In this document: positions 1-5,614 of the stretch, in pieces
Layout: every line of letters starts with the position of its first letter
How positions within the stretch are numbered: the first letter of the stretch is position 1
Assembly: GCA_023391395.1 (NCBI GenBank)
Contig: JAEWBA010000269.1
Coordinates: 1-5,614, forward strand
Length of the DNA: 5,614 bases
From: Pseudomonadota bacterium
GTDB taxonomy: Bacteria; Pseudomonadota; Gammaproteobacteria; Burkholderiales; Burkholderiaceae_D
Direction: 5' to 3'
Position numbers and translations under genes: made by a program
Notes under the pieces: generated by a model
Seen by the model: the letters and a program-made list of their open reading frames with translations, nothing else
What the model was told of the DNA's origin: nothing
Database searches by the model: none

Positions 1-921
1 CGCCTGTTCGCTGTCGCGGGCAATGGCGGCGGTCAGCGTCTCCAGGTCGGCGTATTTTTCCTCGTCGCGCAGCTTTTTCAGGAATTCCACCCGGATCAGC
101 TTGCCGTAGGCCTGCTGGTCATAGTCGAAGACATGCGTCTCCAGCAGCACGCGGCCGCTGTCGTCCACCGTCGGCCGCACGCCCAAGCTGGCCACGCCCG
201 GTAGCGGCCGATCCGCCAGGCCATAGACCTGTACCACGAAGATGCCGGAGAGCGCCGGGCGCTTGTGCGTCACGCGCAGGTTCATGGTGGGAAAACCGAT
301 GCTGCGGCCCAGCTTCTTGCCATGTACGACATGGCCGGACATCGCGTAGGGGTGACCAAGCAGTTGCGTGGCCAGCGCGAAATCGCTCTGTGCCAGCGCG
401 GCGCGCACAGCGGACGAGGAAATCCGGGTGCCTTGATTCAGCACGGTCGGCATCACTTCCACCTCGAAGCCGTACTGCCTGCCGGCTTCGATCAGCGTGG
501 CGACGCTGCCGGCGCGTTTCGCGCCGTAGCAGAAGTCGGCGCCTACCATCAGCCATTTGACGTGCAAGCCCTGCACCAGGATCTTTTCGACGAAATCCTG
601 CGGCGACATGGAGGCGAAATGCGCATTGAAATGCTCGACGATGACGCGGTCGATGCCGGCCTTGGCCAGTGCCTGTAGCTTGTCGCGCAGGCTGGCGATG
701 CGCGTCGGCGCTTTCGAAAGGTCGCCGGCTTGGCGCGCGAAAAATTCGCGCGGATGCGGCTCGAACGTCATGACGGCGGCTTCGATGCCGCGCCTTGCGG
801 CCGCTTCGCGCGCGTGCGCCAGCAAGGCCTGATGGCCGCGATGCACACCGTCGAAGTTGCCGATGGTCAGCGCGCATGGCGCGCGCGAAGCGGCATTGGG
901 AAGTCCGCGAAATACCTTCAT
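1..921 (-). CDS. ribF: Bifunctional riboflavin kinase / FAD synthetase, 3' end beyond the window
   Basis: Makes the flavin cofactors in the cytoplasm: it phosphorylates riboflavin to FMN, then adenylylates FMN to FAD. The minus frame from the ATG at 919-921 is open to base 1, giving 307 codons with no stop; family members are usually about 310-340 residues, so only a short C-terminal tail is missing. The N-terminal nucleotidyltransferase domain shows GNFDGVHRGHQ (residues 21-31, the HxGH-type site), a GADFCYG block (127-133) and RISSSAVR (166-173, the ISSTxxR-like motif). The C-terminal kinase domain shows GFPTMNL (209-215), where the PTxN motif binds nucleotide and metal, and ETHVFDYD (261-268) with the expected catalytic Glu261. 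The start gives the normal N-terminus; its ribosome site is weak (AGG, four bases upstream). It lies 107 bases after mtfA with its own candidate promoter. In related bacteria ileS often follows ribF; that part is not visible here. Confidence 0.96.
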   Translation of the reverse strand, partial: MKVFRGLPNAASRAPCALTIGNFDGVHRGHQALLAHAREAAARRGIEAAVMTFEPHPREFFARQAGDLSKAPTRIASLRDKLQALAKAGIDRVIVEHFNAHFASMSPQDFVEKILVQGLHVKWLMVGADFCYGAKRAGSVATLIEAGRQYGFEVEVMPTVLNQGTRISSSAVRAALAQSDFALATQLLGHPYAMSGHVVHGKKLGRSIGFPTMNLRVTHKRPALSGIFVVQVYGLADRPLPGVASLGVRPTVDDSGRVLLETHVFDYDQQAYGKLIRVEFLKKLRDEEKYADLETLTAAIARDSEQA

Positions 922-986
922 GCTGCCTGATCGAGGAAGTGGGGAACCGGCTGCACGCAGTGCGCCAAAGCTCCGCAAAACCTTGA

Positions 987-992
987 ATTATA
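987..992 (-). promoter_or_regulatory. Candidate -10 element of a ribF promoter
   Basis: The minus strand reads a perfect TATAAT here, in an AT-rich patch of the mtfA-ribF spacer (922-1028). Transcription would start near base 980 and give a leader of about 59 bases before the ribF ATG at 921. No good -35 box is seen at 16-18 bases: the hexamer 17 bases upstream (1010-1015) reads CGGGAA on the minus strand. There is also no TG extension. The call therefore rests on the -10 box and its position alone. Confidence 0.5.
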
Positions 993-1028
993 AATGCTTT
1001 CGCCTATTTTTCCCGATTGAAAGACGGC

Positions 1029-1868
1029 TCAGGCCGCGAGCGGGTCTTGCCGGTAATAGCGCTCGAGCAAGTCGTACACCGCGGGATAGTCTTCGGCGAG
1101 CGGCTCCGGCCACACAAAAAAGGCTTCCGAAGCCACCGCAAAGAATTCCGCAGGATTGCGGGCGGCATAGGGATCGACCGGCAGATCCGCGAAGAGCGCG
1201 TCGTAGCGTTCGGCATGATCGGGATCTTCGCCGTCGAAATCCGCTGGCAGCAGCGCCTCGAGCTGCTCGACGCGCCGCGTGAAGTCCGCGAAGGCCTCGG
1301 AGAAGGTGGCTTGCCATGCCTTGCGGTCGATGCCGGCGTGATAGGCGGCAAGGAAAGGCGGACAGCCGTTGGGCACGCCGTCCAGCATGTCGATCTTATG
1401 GACAAACTCGTGGATGACCACGTTATAGCCCGGTGCATCGACTTCGGCCGCGTCTTCCCAGGACAGGACCACGGCGCCGCCCGCATCCACCGCTTCGCCA
1501 GATACCGGCTCGCGCCATTCATGTACCACGCCGGCCTCGTCCACTTCGGTCTGGGGAATGATGAAGGCGGAAGGGTAGACGATGATGCCCGCCATGTCGC
1601 GGTACAGGTCGAGCGTCAGGTGCAGGACCGGTAGGCAGGCCTGCGCTGCAATCAGCACGGCGATTTCGTCGCTCAGTTCGAGGCCGCCGGCGCCGATGAA
1701 GCTTTTTCTCGCCAACAGGGTTTCGCTGGCTTGCTTCAGGCGCTGCAAGTCTTCAGGGGGCAGGCGGCCAAGGAAAGGCAGTTGCGCCAGGCAGGCCTGC
1801 CAGAGAGACTCGGGAATTTCCGGTTTGCGGGATTGGAAGAGGTTTCGCAGCCATTGCATGCTTCCCAT
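1029..1868 (-). CDS. mtfA: MtfA-family zinc-dependent peptidase
   Basis: A 279-residue cytosolic protein of the MtfA (DUF980) family. E. coli MtfA is about 265 residues, has aminopeptidase activity and binds the glucose repressor Mlc, which affects ptsG expression. The zinc signature HEFVH lies at residues 153-157 within VVIHEFVHKIDM. The probable third zinc ligand is Glu241 in NPAEFFAV; Glu248 in ASEAFF is close by. The C-terminal half carries the usual family ending with YYRQDPL. No signal peptide or membrane segment is evident. Two starts are possible: ATG at 1866-1868 (MGSMQWL) or ATG at 1857-1859 (MQWL). Neither has a clear Shine-Dalgarno site, and the first lies inside a perfect inverted repeat. 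It follows yidB by 47 bases and is probably co-transcribed with it. Whether an Mlc/PtsG partner exists in this organism cannot be seen, so the physiological role is open. Confidence 0.93.
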   Translation of the reverse strand: MGSMQWLRNLFQSRKPEIPESLWQACLAQLPFLGRLPPEDLQRLKQASETLLARKSFIGAGGLELSDEIAVLIAAQACLPVLHLTLDLYRDMAGIIVYPSAFIIPQTEVDEAGVVHEWREPVSGEAVDAGGAVVLSWEDAAEVDAPGYNVVIHEFVHKIDMLDGVPNGCPPFLAAYHAGIDRKAWQATFSEAFADFTRRVEQLEALLPADFDGEDPDHAERYDALFADLPVDPYAARNPAEFFAVASEAFFVWPEPLAEDYPAVYDLLERYYRQDPLAA

Positions 1869-1899
1869 TGTCGCGGAATTCGCAGGTCCGCGACAATGG
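1865..1899. repeat. Perfect 13-bp inverted repeat, 9-base loop, over the mtfA start
   Basis: CCATTGTCGCGGA at 1865-1877 is the exact reverse complement of TCCGCGACAATGG at 1887-1899, with a 9-base loop between. As minus-strand RNA this is a stable hairpin that begins 16 bases after the yidB stop (1916-1918). Its 3' arm contains the first possible mtfA start codon (1866-1868). No U-run follows, so it is not a standard intrinsic terminator. It could shield the mtfA start, stabilise or process the yidB message, or be an operator. Which of these applies is not decided by the sequence. Confidence 0.85.
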
Positions 1900-1915
1900 A
1901 AAATGGCGGGAAGCG

Positions 1916-2335
1916 CTAGCTGCCGTGGCCGAGCACCTTCGCCATAAGCGTGCCGACGTCGCCAAGCCCGCCTTCGGGGACGGAACCGTTGGGTGTGATC
2001 CTGTCCACTAGGCCAGGCAACATGTCGCTCAGGTGCGCGGCGGTTTCATTCTCAGTCATGCCGGTTTCCTCGGAAACCTGTTCCAGTTGCCCGTCGCCCA
2101 TGACTTGCCGGATTTGCTCTGGTGAAATGGGAAGGTTTTCGCCGGTGCCAATCCAAGAGCCGATCAGGTGGTCCAGCCCCGCTTCCTGAAAACGCTGGTG
2201 CAGGCCCTGCAGCCCGCCGCCCTGGCCAGTGTCTGCCAGCAGGGAAAGTGCCGCCTGTAACAGGCGCCCTTGCGTGCCCTGTGCTGCCTGCTGTCCGCCG
2301 CCCAGCATGCCGAGCGCGCTATCCAGTAATCCCAT
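1916..2335 (-). CDS. yidB: YidB-like DUF937 family protein
   Basis: A 139-residue protein of the YidB/DUF937 family, which has no established biochemical function. The N-terminus MGLLDSALGMLGGG is followed by a Gln/Gly-rich, partly low-complexity stretch (residues 12-45). The family hallmark GSWIGTGENLPIS (59-71) leads into an acidic helical region, then SDMLPGLVDRITPNG (103-117) and GLGDVGTLMAKVLG (123-136). No signal peptide or transmembrane segment is seen. Two adjacent ATGs exist (2336-2338 and 2333-2335). The second is preferred because AGGAG (minus strand, 2343-2347) is seven bases from it but only four from the first. A longer open frame upstream to 2410 lacks family features. It lies between rsmE (195 bases upstream) and mtfA (47 bases downstream), all on the same strand. 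Confidence 0.9.
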   Translation of the reverse strand: MGLLDSALGMLGGGQQAAQGTQGRLLQAALSLLADTGQGGGLQGLHQRFQEAGLDHLIGSWIGTGENLPISPEQIRQVMGDGQLEQVSEETGMTENETAAHLSDMLPGLVDRITPNGSVPEGGLGDVGTLMAKVLGHGS

Positions 2336-2342
2336 CATGATT

Positions 2343-2347
2343 CTCCT
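2343..2347 (-). promoter_or_regulatory. Shine-Dalgarno site of yidB
   Basis: The minus strand reads AGGAG. Spacing is four bases to the first ATG of the tandem pair and seven to the second, which decides for the start at 2335. Confidence 0.75.
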
Positions 2348-2378
2348 AAGAGCGTTTGTGGAAATATCGGGGCAGGTT

Positions 2379-2417
2379 GCTTGCGGGAGCGCACAGCATG
2401 TTGTCCGCAAGCTTGCG
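2379..2417. repeat. Nested inverted repeats in the rsmE-yidB spacer
   Basis: The 195-base spacer (2336-2530) holds no gene that I recognise. Within it, CGCAAGCTTGCG at 2406-2417 is a perfect 12-bp palindrome. Its left half belongs to CCGCAAGC (2405-2412), which is also the exact reverse complement of GCTTGCGG at 2379-2386, 18 bases away. The shared arm can therefore pair in two mutually exclusive ways. Another CCGCAAG occurs at 2475-2481. If transcribed on the minus strand, this would form part of the yidB leader or the rsmE trailer. No U-run marks it as an intrinsic terminator, and I found no convincing promoter in the spacer. Confidence 0.7.
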
Positions 2418-2530
2418 TGACCCTGCTCGGAACGGCTTCATGTCGATAGACGCTCAAGTGGGCGCGAGGTTTCACCGCAAGGACATATGCGGCGCAGGGG
2501 CGCGATGCCCGGCGGGAATGGAATTCGGCT

Positions 2531-3256
2531 TCAAAATTGTCCCCAGATAGCATTGAGGGCGGCGATCGCCACCATCCCGGCGGTCTCGGTGCGCAGCACG
2601 CGCGTTCCCATGGACAGCGCAAGTACGCCTTGCGCGAGCGCCATGTGCTCTTCCTCTGCCGTGAAACCGCCTTCAGGGCCGATCAAAAGGCTGAGCGGCT
2701 GCGGCGGATGCCCGAGCGCCCACTCGGCCAGCGACTGTCCTGCGCGCGGACTCAAGAGGATGCGGATGTGCGGCTCGCCCTCCACGATCCAGTCGGCGAA
2801 AGCGGCCGGCTCGGCCACGCGTGCCAGCCGGTTGCGGCCGCACTGCTCGGAAGCTGCGACCACGATGCCCTGCCAATGGGAGAGCTTCTTTTCGGCGCGC
2901 TCTGTCGACAGGCGCACTACCGAGCGCCGCGCCGCCAGCGGCTGGATCGTGGCCGCACCCAACTCGACCGCCTTCTCAATGATCCAGTCCATCTTCGAGC
3001 CCTCGGGTAGGGCTTGCGCCAGCGTCAGCGCATACGGCAGTTCTGCTTCGCGCGGCGAAAAATCCTGGACCTCGGCCTGCGCCCGCCGGCGCTCGAGTGT
3101 CGTGAGGGTGGCTGCGTATTCGCCGCCTTCGCCGTTGAACAGGGTGAGAGCGTCGCCAGGCGCGCTGCGGACTACGTGGAGATGATGAGCGACGGCTTCG
3201 GGCAGGATCACGCTGGCGCCGACGGACAAGGGCTGCGGAACGAAAAAACGGGGCAT
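2531..3256 (-). CDS. rsmE: 16S rRNA (uracil1498-N3)-methyltransferase
   Basis: Methylates N3 of U1498 in 16S rRNA on the 30S subunit, using S-adenosylmethionine. The protein is 241 residues, normal for the family (about 240-250). The N-terminal PUA-like RNA-binding part starts MPRFFVPQPL and includes HHLHVVR (residues 24-30) and LFNGEGGEY (39-47). The SPOUT (trefoil-knot) methyltransferase domain carries KMDWIIEKAVELGA (88-101), ASEQCGRN (135-142), the SAM-site motif LIGPEGGFT (191-199) and MGTRVLRTETA (216-226). The frame is open further upstream to 3355, but the ATG at 3254-3256 gives the family N-terminus and has AGGAG (3267-3271) ten bases upstream. It is divergent from tkt, and its candidate promoter lies in the shared intergenic region. 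It ends with Trp-Gly-Gln-Phe-stop, 195 bases before yidB. Confidence 0.96.
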   Translation of the reverse strand: MPRFFVPQPLSVGASVILPEAVAHHLHVVRSAPGDALTLFNGEGGEYAATLTTLERRRAQAEVQDFSPREAELPYALTLAQALPEGSKMDWIIEKAVELGAATIQPLAARRSVVRLSTERAEKKLSHWQGIVVAASEQCGRNRLARVAEPAAFADWIVEGEPHIRILLSPRAGQSLAEWALGHPPQPLSLLIGPEGGFTAEEEHMALAQGVLALSMGTRVLRTETAGMVAIAALNAIWGQF

Positions 3257-3266
3257 GGCAGCGCTT

Positions 3267-3271
3267 CTCCT
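3267..3271 (-). promoter_or_regulatory. Shine-Dalgarno site of rsmE
   Basis: The minus strand reads AGGAG, ten bases before the ATG at 3256. It supports that start over the longer open frame that begins at 3355. Confidence 0.7.
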
Positions 3272-3293
3272 GTGGGGCGATGATGAATCGGCA

Positions 3294-3322
3294 ATTCTAA
3301 TTCGGGAATCTGCCTCTGGTAA
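3294..3322 (-). promoter_or_regulatory. Candidate sigma-70 promoter of rsmE
   Basis: On the minus strand, TTACCA (3317-3322, four of six matches to TTGACA) and TAGAAT (3294-3299, five of six matches to TATAAT) are separated by exactly 17 bases. The predicted start is near 3287, giving a leader of about 30 bases with the AGGAG site inside it. The -35 box coincides with the candidate tkt -10 element on the other strand. Confidence 0.55.
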
Positions 3323-3325
3323 AAT
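3317..3325 (+). promoter_or_regulatory. Candidate extended -10 promoter of tkt
   Basis: TGGTAAAAT fits the extended -10 pattern (TGn followed by TAnnnT). The predicted start is near 3332, giving a leader of about 78 bases to the ATG at 3410. No good -35 hexamer lies 16-18 bases upstream, as can be the case for extended -10 promoters. It overlaps the candidate rsmE -35 box. Confidence 0.45.
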
Positions 3326-3361
3326 AACGGGCTTTCCATCACCCGGAATCACCAACCCGTT
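3326..3361. repeat. Inverted and direct repeats at the predicted tkt transcription start
   Basis: AACGGG (3326-3331) and CCCGTT (3356-3361) are exact reverse complements 24 bases apart, just downstream of the candidate tkt -10. CCCG at 3342-3345 can pair with the same left arm instead. Between the arms, ATCACC occurs twice exactly ten bases apart (3338-3343 and 3348-3353). This could be an operator or a leader structure. The repeats are short, so chance is a real alternative. Confidence 0.35.
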
Positions 3362-3409
3362 TCATACCAGACCCTCGACTTGCAGCGGTCTGCCATTTAC
3401 CTGAACAAG

Positions 3410-5404
3410 ATGACTTCCTCGCTTTCGACCACCAAGATGGCCAACGCAATCCGCGCATTGGCAATGGATGCAGTACAAAAGGCAAACTCCGGTCACCCCG
3501 GCATGCCGATGGGGATGGCAGAAATCGCCGTCGCCTTGTGGGCGAAGCACTACCGGCACAACCCCGCCAACCCGCACTGGACCAATCGTGATCGCTTCGT
3601 GGTGTCGAACGGTCACGGCTCGATGCTGCAGTATGCGCTTTTGCACCTGTCCGGCTACGACCTGTCCATGGACGAGTTGCGCAACTTCCGTCAATTGCAT
3701 TCGAAGACGCCGGGTCACCCCGAAGTGGATATCACGCCGGGCGTGGAAACGACCACCGGGCCGCTCGGCCAGGGCTTGGCAAACGCGGTCGGCATGGCGC
3801 TGGCAGAAACCCTGCTCGCCTGCGAATTCAACCGGCCCGGCTTCAACGTGGTCGATCACCATACCTATGTCTTCGTCGGCGACGGCTGCCTGATGGAAGG
3901 CATTTCGCACGAGGCCTGTTCGCTGGCCGGCGCGCTGCGGCTGAACAAGCTGATCGTCCTGTACGACGACAATGGCATTTCGATCGACGGCAAGGTGGAA
4001 GGCTGGTTCATCGACGACACGCCCAAGCGTTTCGAAGCCTACAACTGGAACGTGATCCGCAACGTCGACGGCCATGATGTCGCAGCTGTCGATGCGGCGA
4101 TTGCGCAAGCCAAAACCTCCGACAAGCCGACCTTGATTTGCTGCAAGACCGTGATCGGCAAAGGCGCGCCCAATATGCAGGGAAGCGACAAGGTGCATGG
4201 CGCCGCGCTGGGCGACAAGGAAATCGCCGCCACCCGCGAAGCGATCGGCTGGCCCTATGCGCCCTTCGAGATTCCGGCCGATGTGTACGAAGCCTGGGAT
4301 GCGAAGGCCGCCGGCAAGAACCGCGAAGGGGAGTGGGATGCCTTGTTCAAGGCTTACAGCGAGCGCTATCCGCAGGAAGCGGGCGAGCTGCTGCGCCGCA
4401 TGAAGGGCGAACTGCCGGGCAACTTCGATGCCGCGGTCGAGGCTTTGGTCGCCTCCTGCGTCGAGAAGAAGGAAACCATCGCTACGCGCAAGGCCAGCCA
4501 GAACGCGATCCAGGCCCTGGCGCCGGTGCTGCCGGAATTCCTGGGCGGTTCTGCCGATCTGACCGGTTCGAACTTGACCAACTGGAAGGAATGCATTGCC
4601 GTGCGCGCCGGCCAGCCGGGTAATCACATCAATTACGGTGTGCGCGAATTCGGCATGAGCGCGGTGATGAACGGGATTGCGCTGCATGGCGGCTATCTGC
4701 CCTTCGGCGCGACCTTCCTCACCTTCTCGGATTACAGCCGCAATGCCCTGCGCATGGCGGCCTTGATGAAGCTGCGTTCGATCTTCGTGTTCACGCACGA
4801 TTCGATCGGCCTGGGCGAGGACGGTCCGACCCACCAGTCGGTCGAGCATGTGTCCAGCCTGCGCCTGATTCCGCACCTGGACAACTGGCGTCCGTGCGAT
4901 ACGGTGGAGTCGGCGGTGGCATGGGAGCAGGCGGTGCGCCGTACCAACGGCCCGAGCACCTTGATCTTCTCGCGCCAGAACCTGGCCTACCAGGAACGCA
5001 GCCCGGAACAGGTGGCCAATATCCGCCGCGGCGGCTATGTGCTGAAGGATGCTCCGGCTGCCCGCGCGGTGCTGATTGCCACCGGCTCCGAAGTCGAGCT
5101 GGCGGTCAAGGCGGCCGACGAGCTGGCCAAGCAAGGCGTTCCGGTGCGCGTGGTATCCATGCCTTCGACCGAAGTATTCGATCGCCAGGATGCCGCCTAT
5201 AAGGCCGACGTGCTGCCCAAGGGCTTGCCGCGCGTGGCAGTGGAGGCTGGTGTCACCGACTTCTGGTACAAGTACGTCGGTCTGGAAGGCGGCGTGGTTG
5301 GCATCGACACGTTCGGCGAATCGGCACCGGCGGGCGTGCTGTTCAAGCATTTCGGGTTCACGACCGAAGCGGTCGTGGCCAAGGTGAAGACGGTATTGGC
5401 TTGA
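3410..5404 (+). CDS. tkt: Transketolase
   Basis: Thiamine-diphosphate- and divalent-metal-dependent cytosolic enzyme that moves two-carbon units between ketose and aldose phosphates, linking the pentose phosphate pathway to glycolysis. The 664-residue length matches E. coli TktA (663). The N-terminal cofactor domain shows SGHPGMPMG with His29, HSKTPGHPE (97-105), TTGPLGQG (115-122), the GDG motif at 157-159 with the closing Asp-Asp-Asn (Asn188), and His263 in KVHGA. The pyrimidine-binding domain shows ADLTGSN (382-388), YGVREFGM with the cofactor-activating Glu413, [15 protein letters not shown] (462-476) with the probable catalytic His475, and the RPCD block (494-497). The C-terminal domain follows from about residue 540. 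All key residues seem intact. The ATG at 3410 gives the best family N-terminus; it lacks a clear Shine-Dalgarno site, and an in-frame TTG at 3380 is less likely. It is followed by gap after 75 bases. Confidence 0.97.
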   Translation: MTSSLSTTKMANAIRALAMDAVQKANSGHPGMPMGMAEIAVALWAKHYRHNPANPHWTNRDRFVVSNGHGSMLQYALLHLSGYDLSMDELRNFRQLHSKTPGHPEVDITPGVETTTGPLGQGLANAVGMALAETLLACEFNRPGFNVVDHHTYVFVGDGCLMEGISHEACSLAGALRLNKLIVLYDDNGISIDGKVEGWFIDDTPKRFEAYNWNVIRNVDGHDVAAVDAAIAQAKTSDKPTLICCKTVIGKGAPNMQGSDKVHGAALGDKEIAATREAIGWPYAPFEIPADVYEAWDAKAAGKNREGEWDALFKAYSERYPQEAGELLRRMKGELPGNFDAAVEALVASCVEKKETIATRKASQNAIQALAPVLPEFLGGSADLTGSNLTNWKECIAVRAGQPGNHINYGVREFGMSAVMNGIALHGGYLPFGATFLTFSDYSRNALRMAALMKLRSIFVFTHDSIGLGEDGPTHQSVEHVSSLRLIPHLDNWRPCDTVESAVAWEQAVRRTNGPSTLIFSRQNLAYQERSPEQVANIRRGGYVLKDAPAARAVLIATGSEVELAVKAADELAKQGVPVRVVSMPSTEVFDRQDAAYKADVLPKGLPRVAVEAGVTDFWYKYVGLEGGVVGIDTFGESAPAGVLFKHFGFTTEAVVAKVKTVLA

Positions 5405-5417
5405 TTTGGATTTGACA

Positions 5418-5442
5418 CTCCCTCCCCTTGAATGGGGAGGAG
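5418..5442 (+). repeat. GC-rich hairpin between tkt and gap
   Basis: CCTCCCC (5421-5427) pairs perfectly with GGGGAGG (5434-5440) around a six-base loop. Two more pairs (5418-5419 with 5441-5442) form if C5420 bulges out. It starts 13 bases after the tkt stop. No T-run follows, so it is not a classical intrinsic terminator. An attenuating, processing or stabilising role within a tkt-gap transcript is more likely. Confidence 0.5.
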
Positions 5443-5449
5443 CAGGTAA

Positions 5450-5614
<165 letters not shown>

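Noticed and set aside
119..877. A 252-codon minus-strand frame within ribF
   Set aside because: The Arg-rich, low-complexity translation is a shadow. The frame starting at 921 gives an unmistakable RibF with all motifs.
1017..1634. A 205-codon plus-strand frame opposite mtfA
   Set aside because: The antisense frame overlaps a gene with an intact HEXXH motif and has no family features of its own.
2336..2410. A 25-residue N-terminal extension of the YidB-like protein
   Set aside because: The Cys-rich extension is not family-like, and the AGGAG at 2343-2347 fits the internal tandem ATG start.
2487..3185. A 232-codon plus-strand frame opposite rsmE
   Set aside because: The Ser/Arg/Ala-rich translation has no domain and overlaps a well-supported rsmE.
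3380..3409. A ten-residue N-terminal extension of transketolase from a TTG
   Set aside because: It has no ribosome site, and the extra residues do not resemble the start of known transketolases.
5412..5417. A perfect TTGACA that could be a -35 box for a gap promoter
   Set aside because: No -10-like hexamer lies 16-18 bases downstream; that position is the GC-rich hairpin.

Overview
The window looks like ordinary chromosomal DNA of a GC-rich betaproteobacterium. The protein sequences (RibF, RsmE, transketolase, and the start of a type I GAPDH) and the tkt-gap gene order suggest Burkholderiales, perhaps near the Herbaspirillum/Oxalobacteraceae group. That placement rests on remembered family resemblance, not on a search. 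I see no tRNA, rRNA, CRISPR array, insertion sequence, phage gene or other sign of recent transfer.

The layout is two divergent gene blocks. Four genes lie on the minus strand, in transcription order: rsmE (2531-3256, 16S rRNA U1498 methyltransferase), a YidB/DUF937 gene (1916-2335), mtfA (1029-1868, zinc metallopeptidase family) and ribF (1-921, FAD synthetase/riboflavin kinase, running off the left edge). Two genes lie on the plus strand: tkt (3410-5404, complete transketolase) and the first 45 codons of gap (5480-5614, glyceraldehyde-3-phosphate dehydrogenase). The 153-base gap between the rsmE and tkt starts holds candidate divergent promoters whose elements overlap. Each other junction holds a possible control element: a 195-base spacer with nested palindromes before yidB, a perfect 13-bp inverted repeat that contains the first possible mtfA start codon, a TATAAT-type promoter before ribF, and a GC-rich hairpin between tkt and gap.

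Functionally, tkt and gap belong to central carbon metabolism (pentose phosphate pathway and glycolysis, or the Calvin cycle in autotrophs) and are probably co-transcribed. The minus-strand genes are housekeeping (rRNA modification, flavin cofactor synthesis) plus two poorly understood conserved genes, yidB and mtfA. I found no undescribed multi-gene system. The points most worth a second look are the non-coding inverted repeats, above all the one at the mtfA start.
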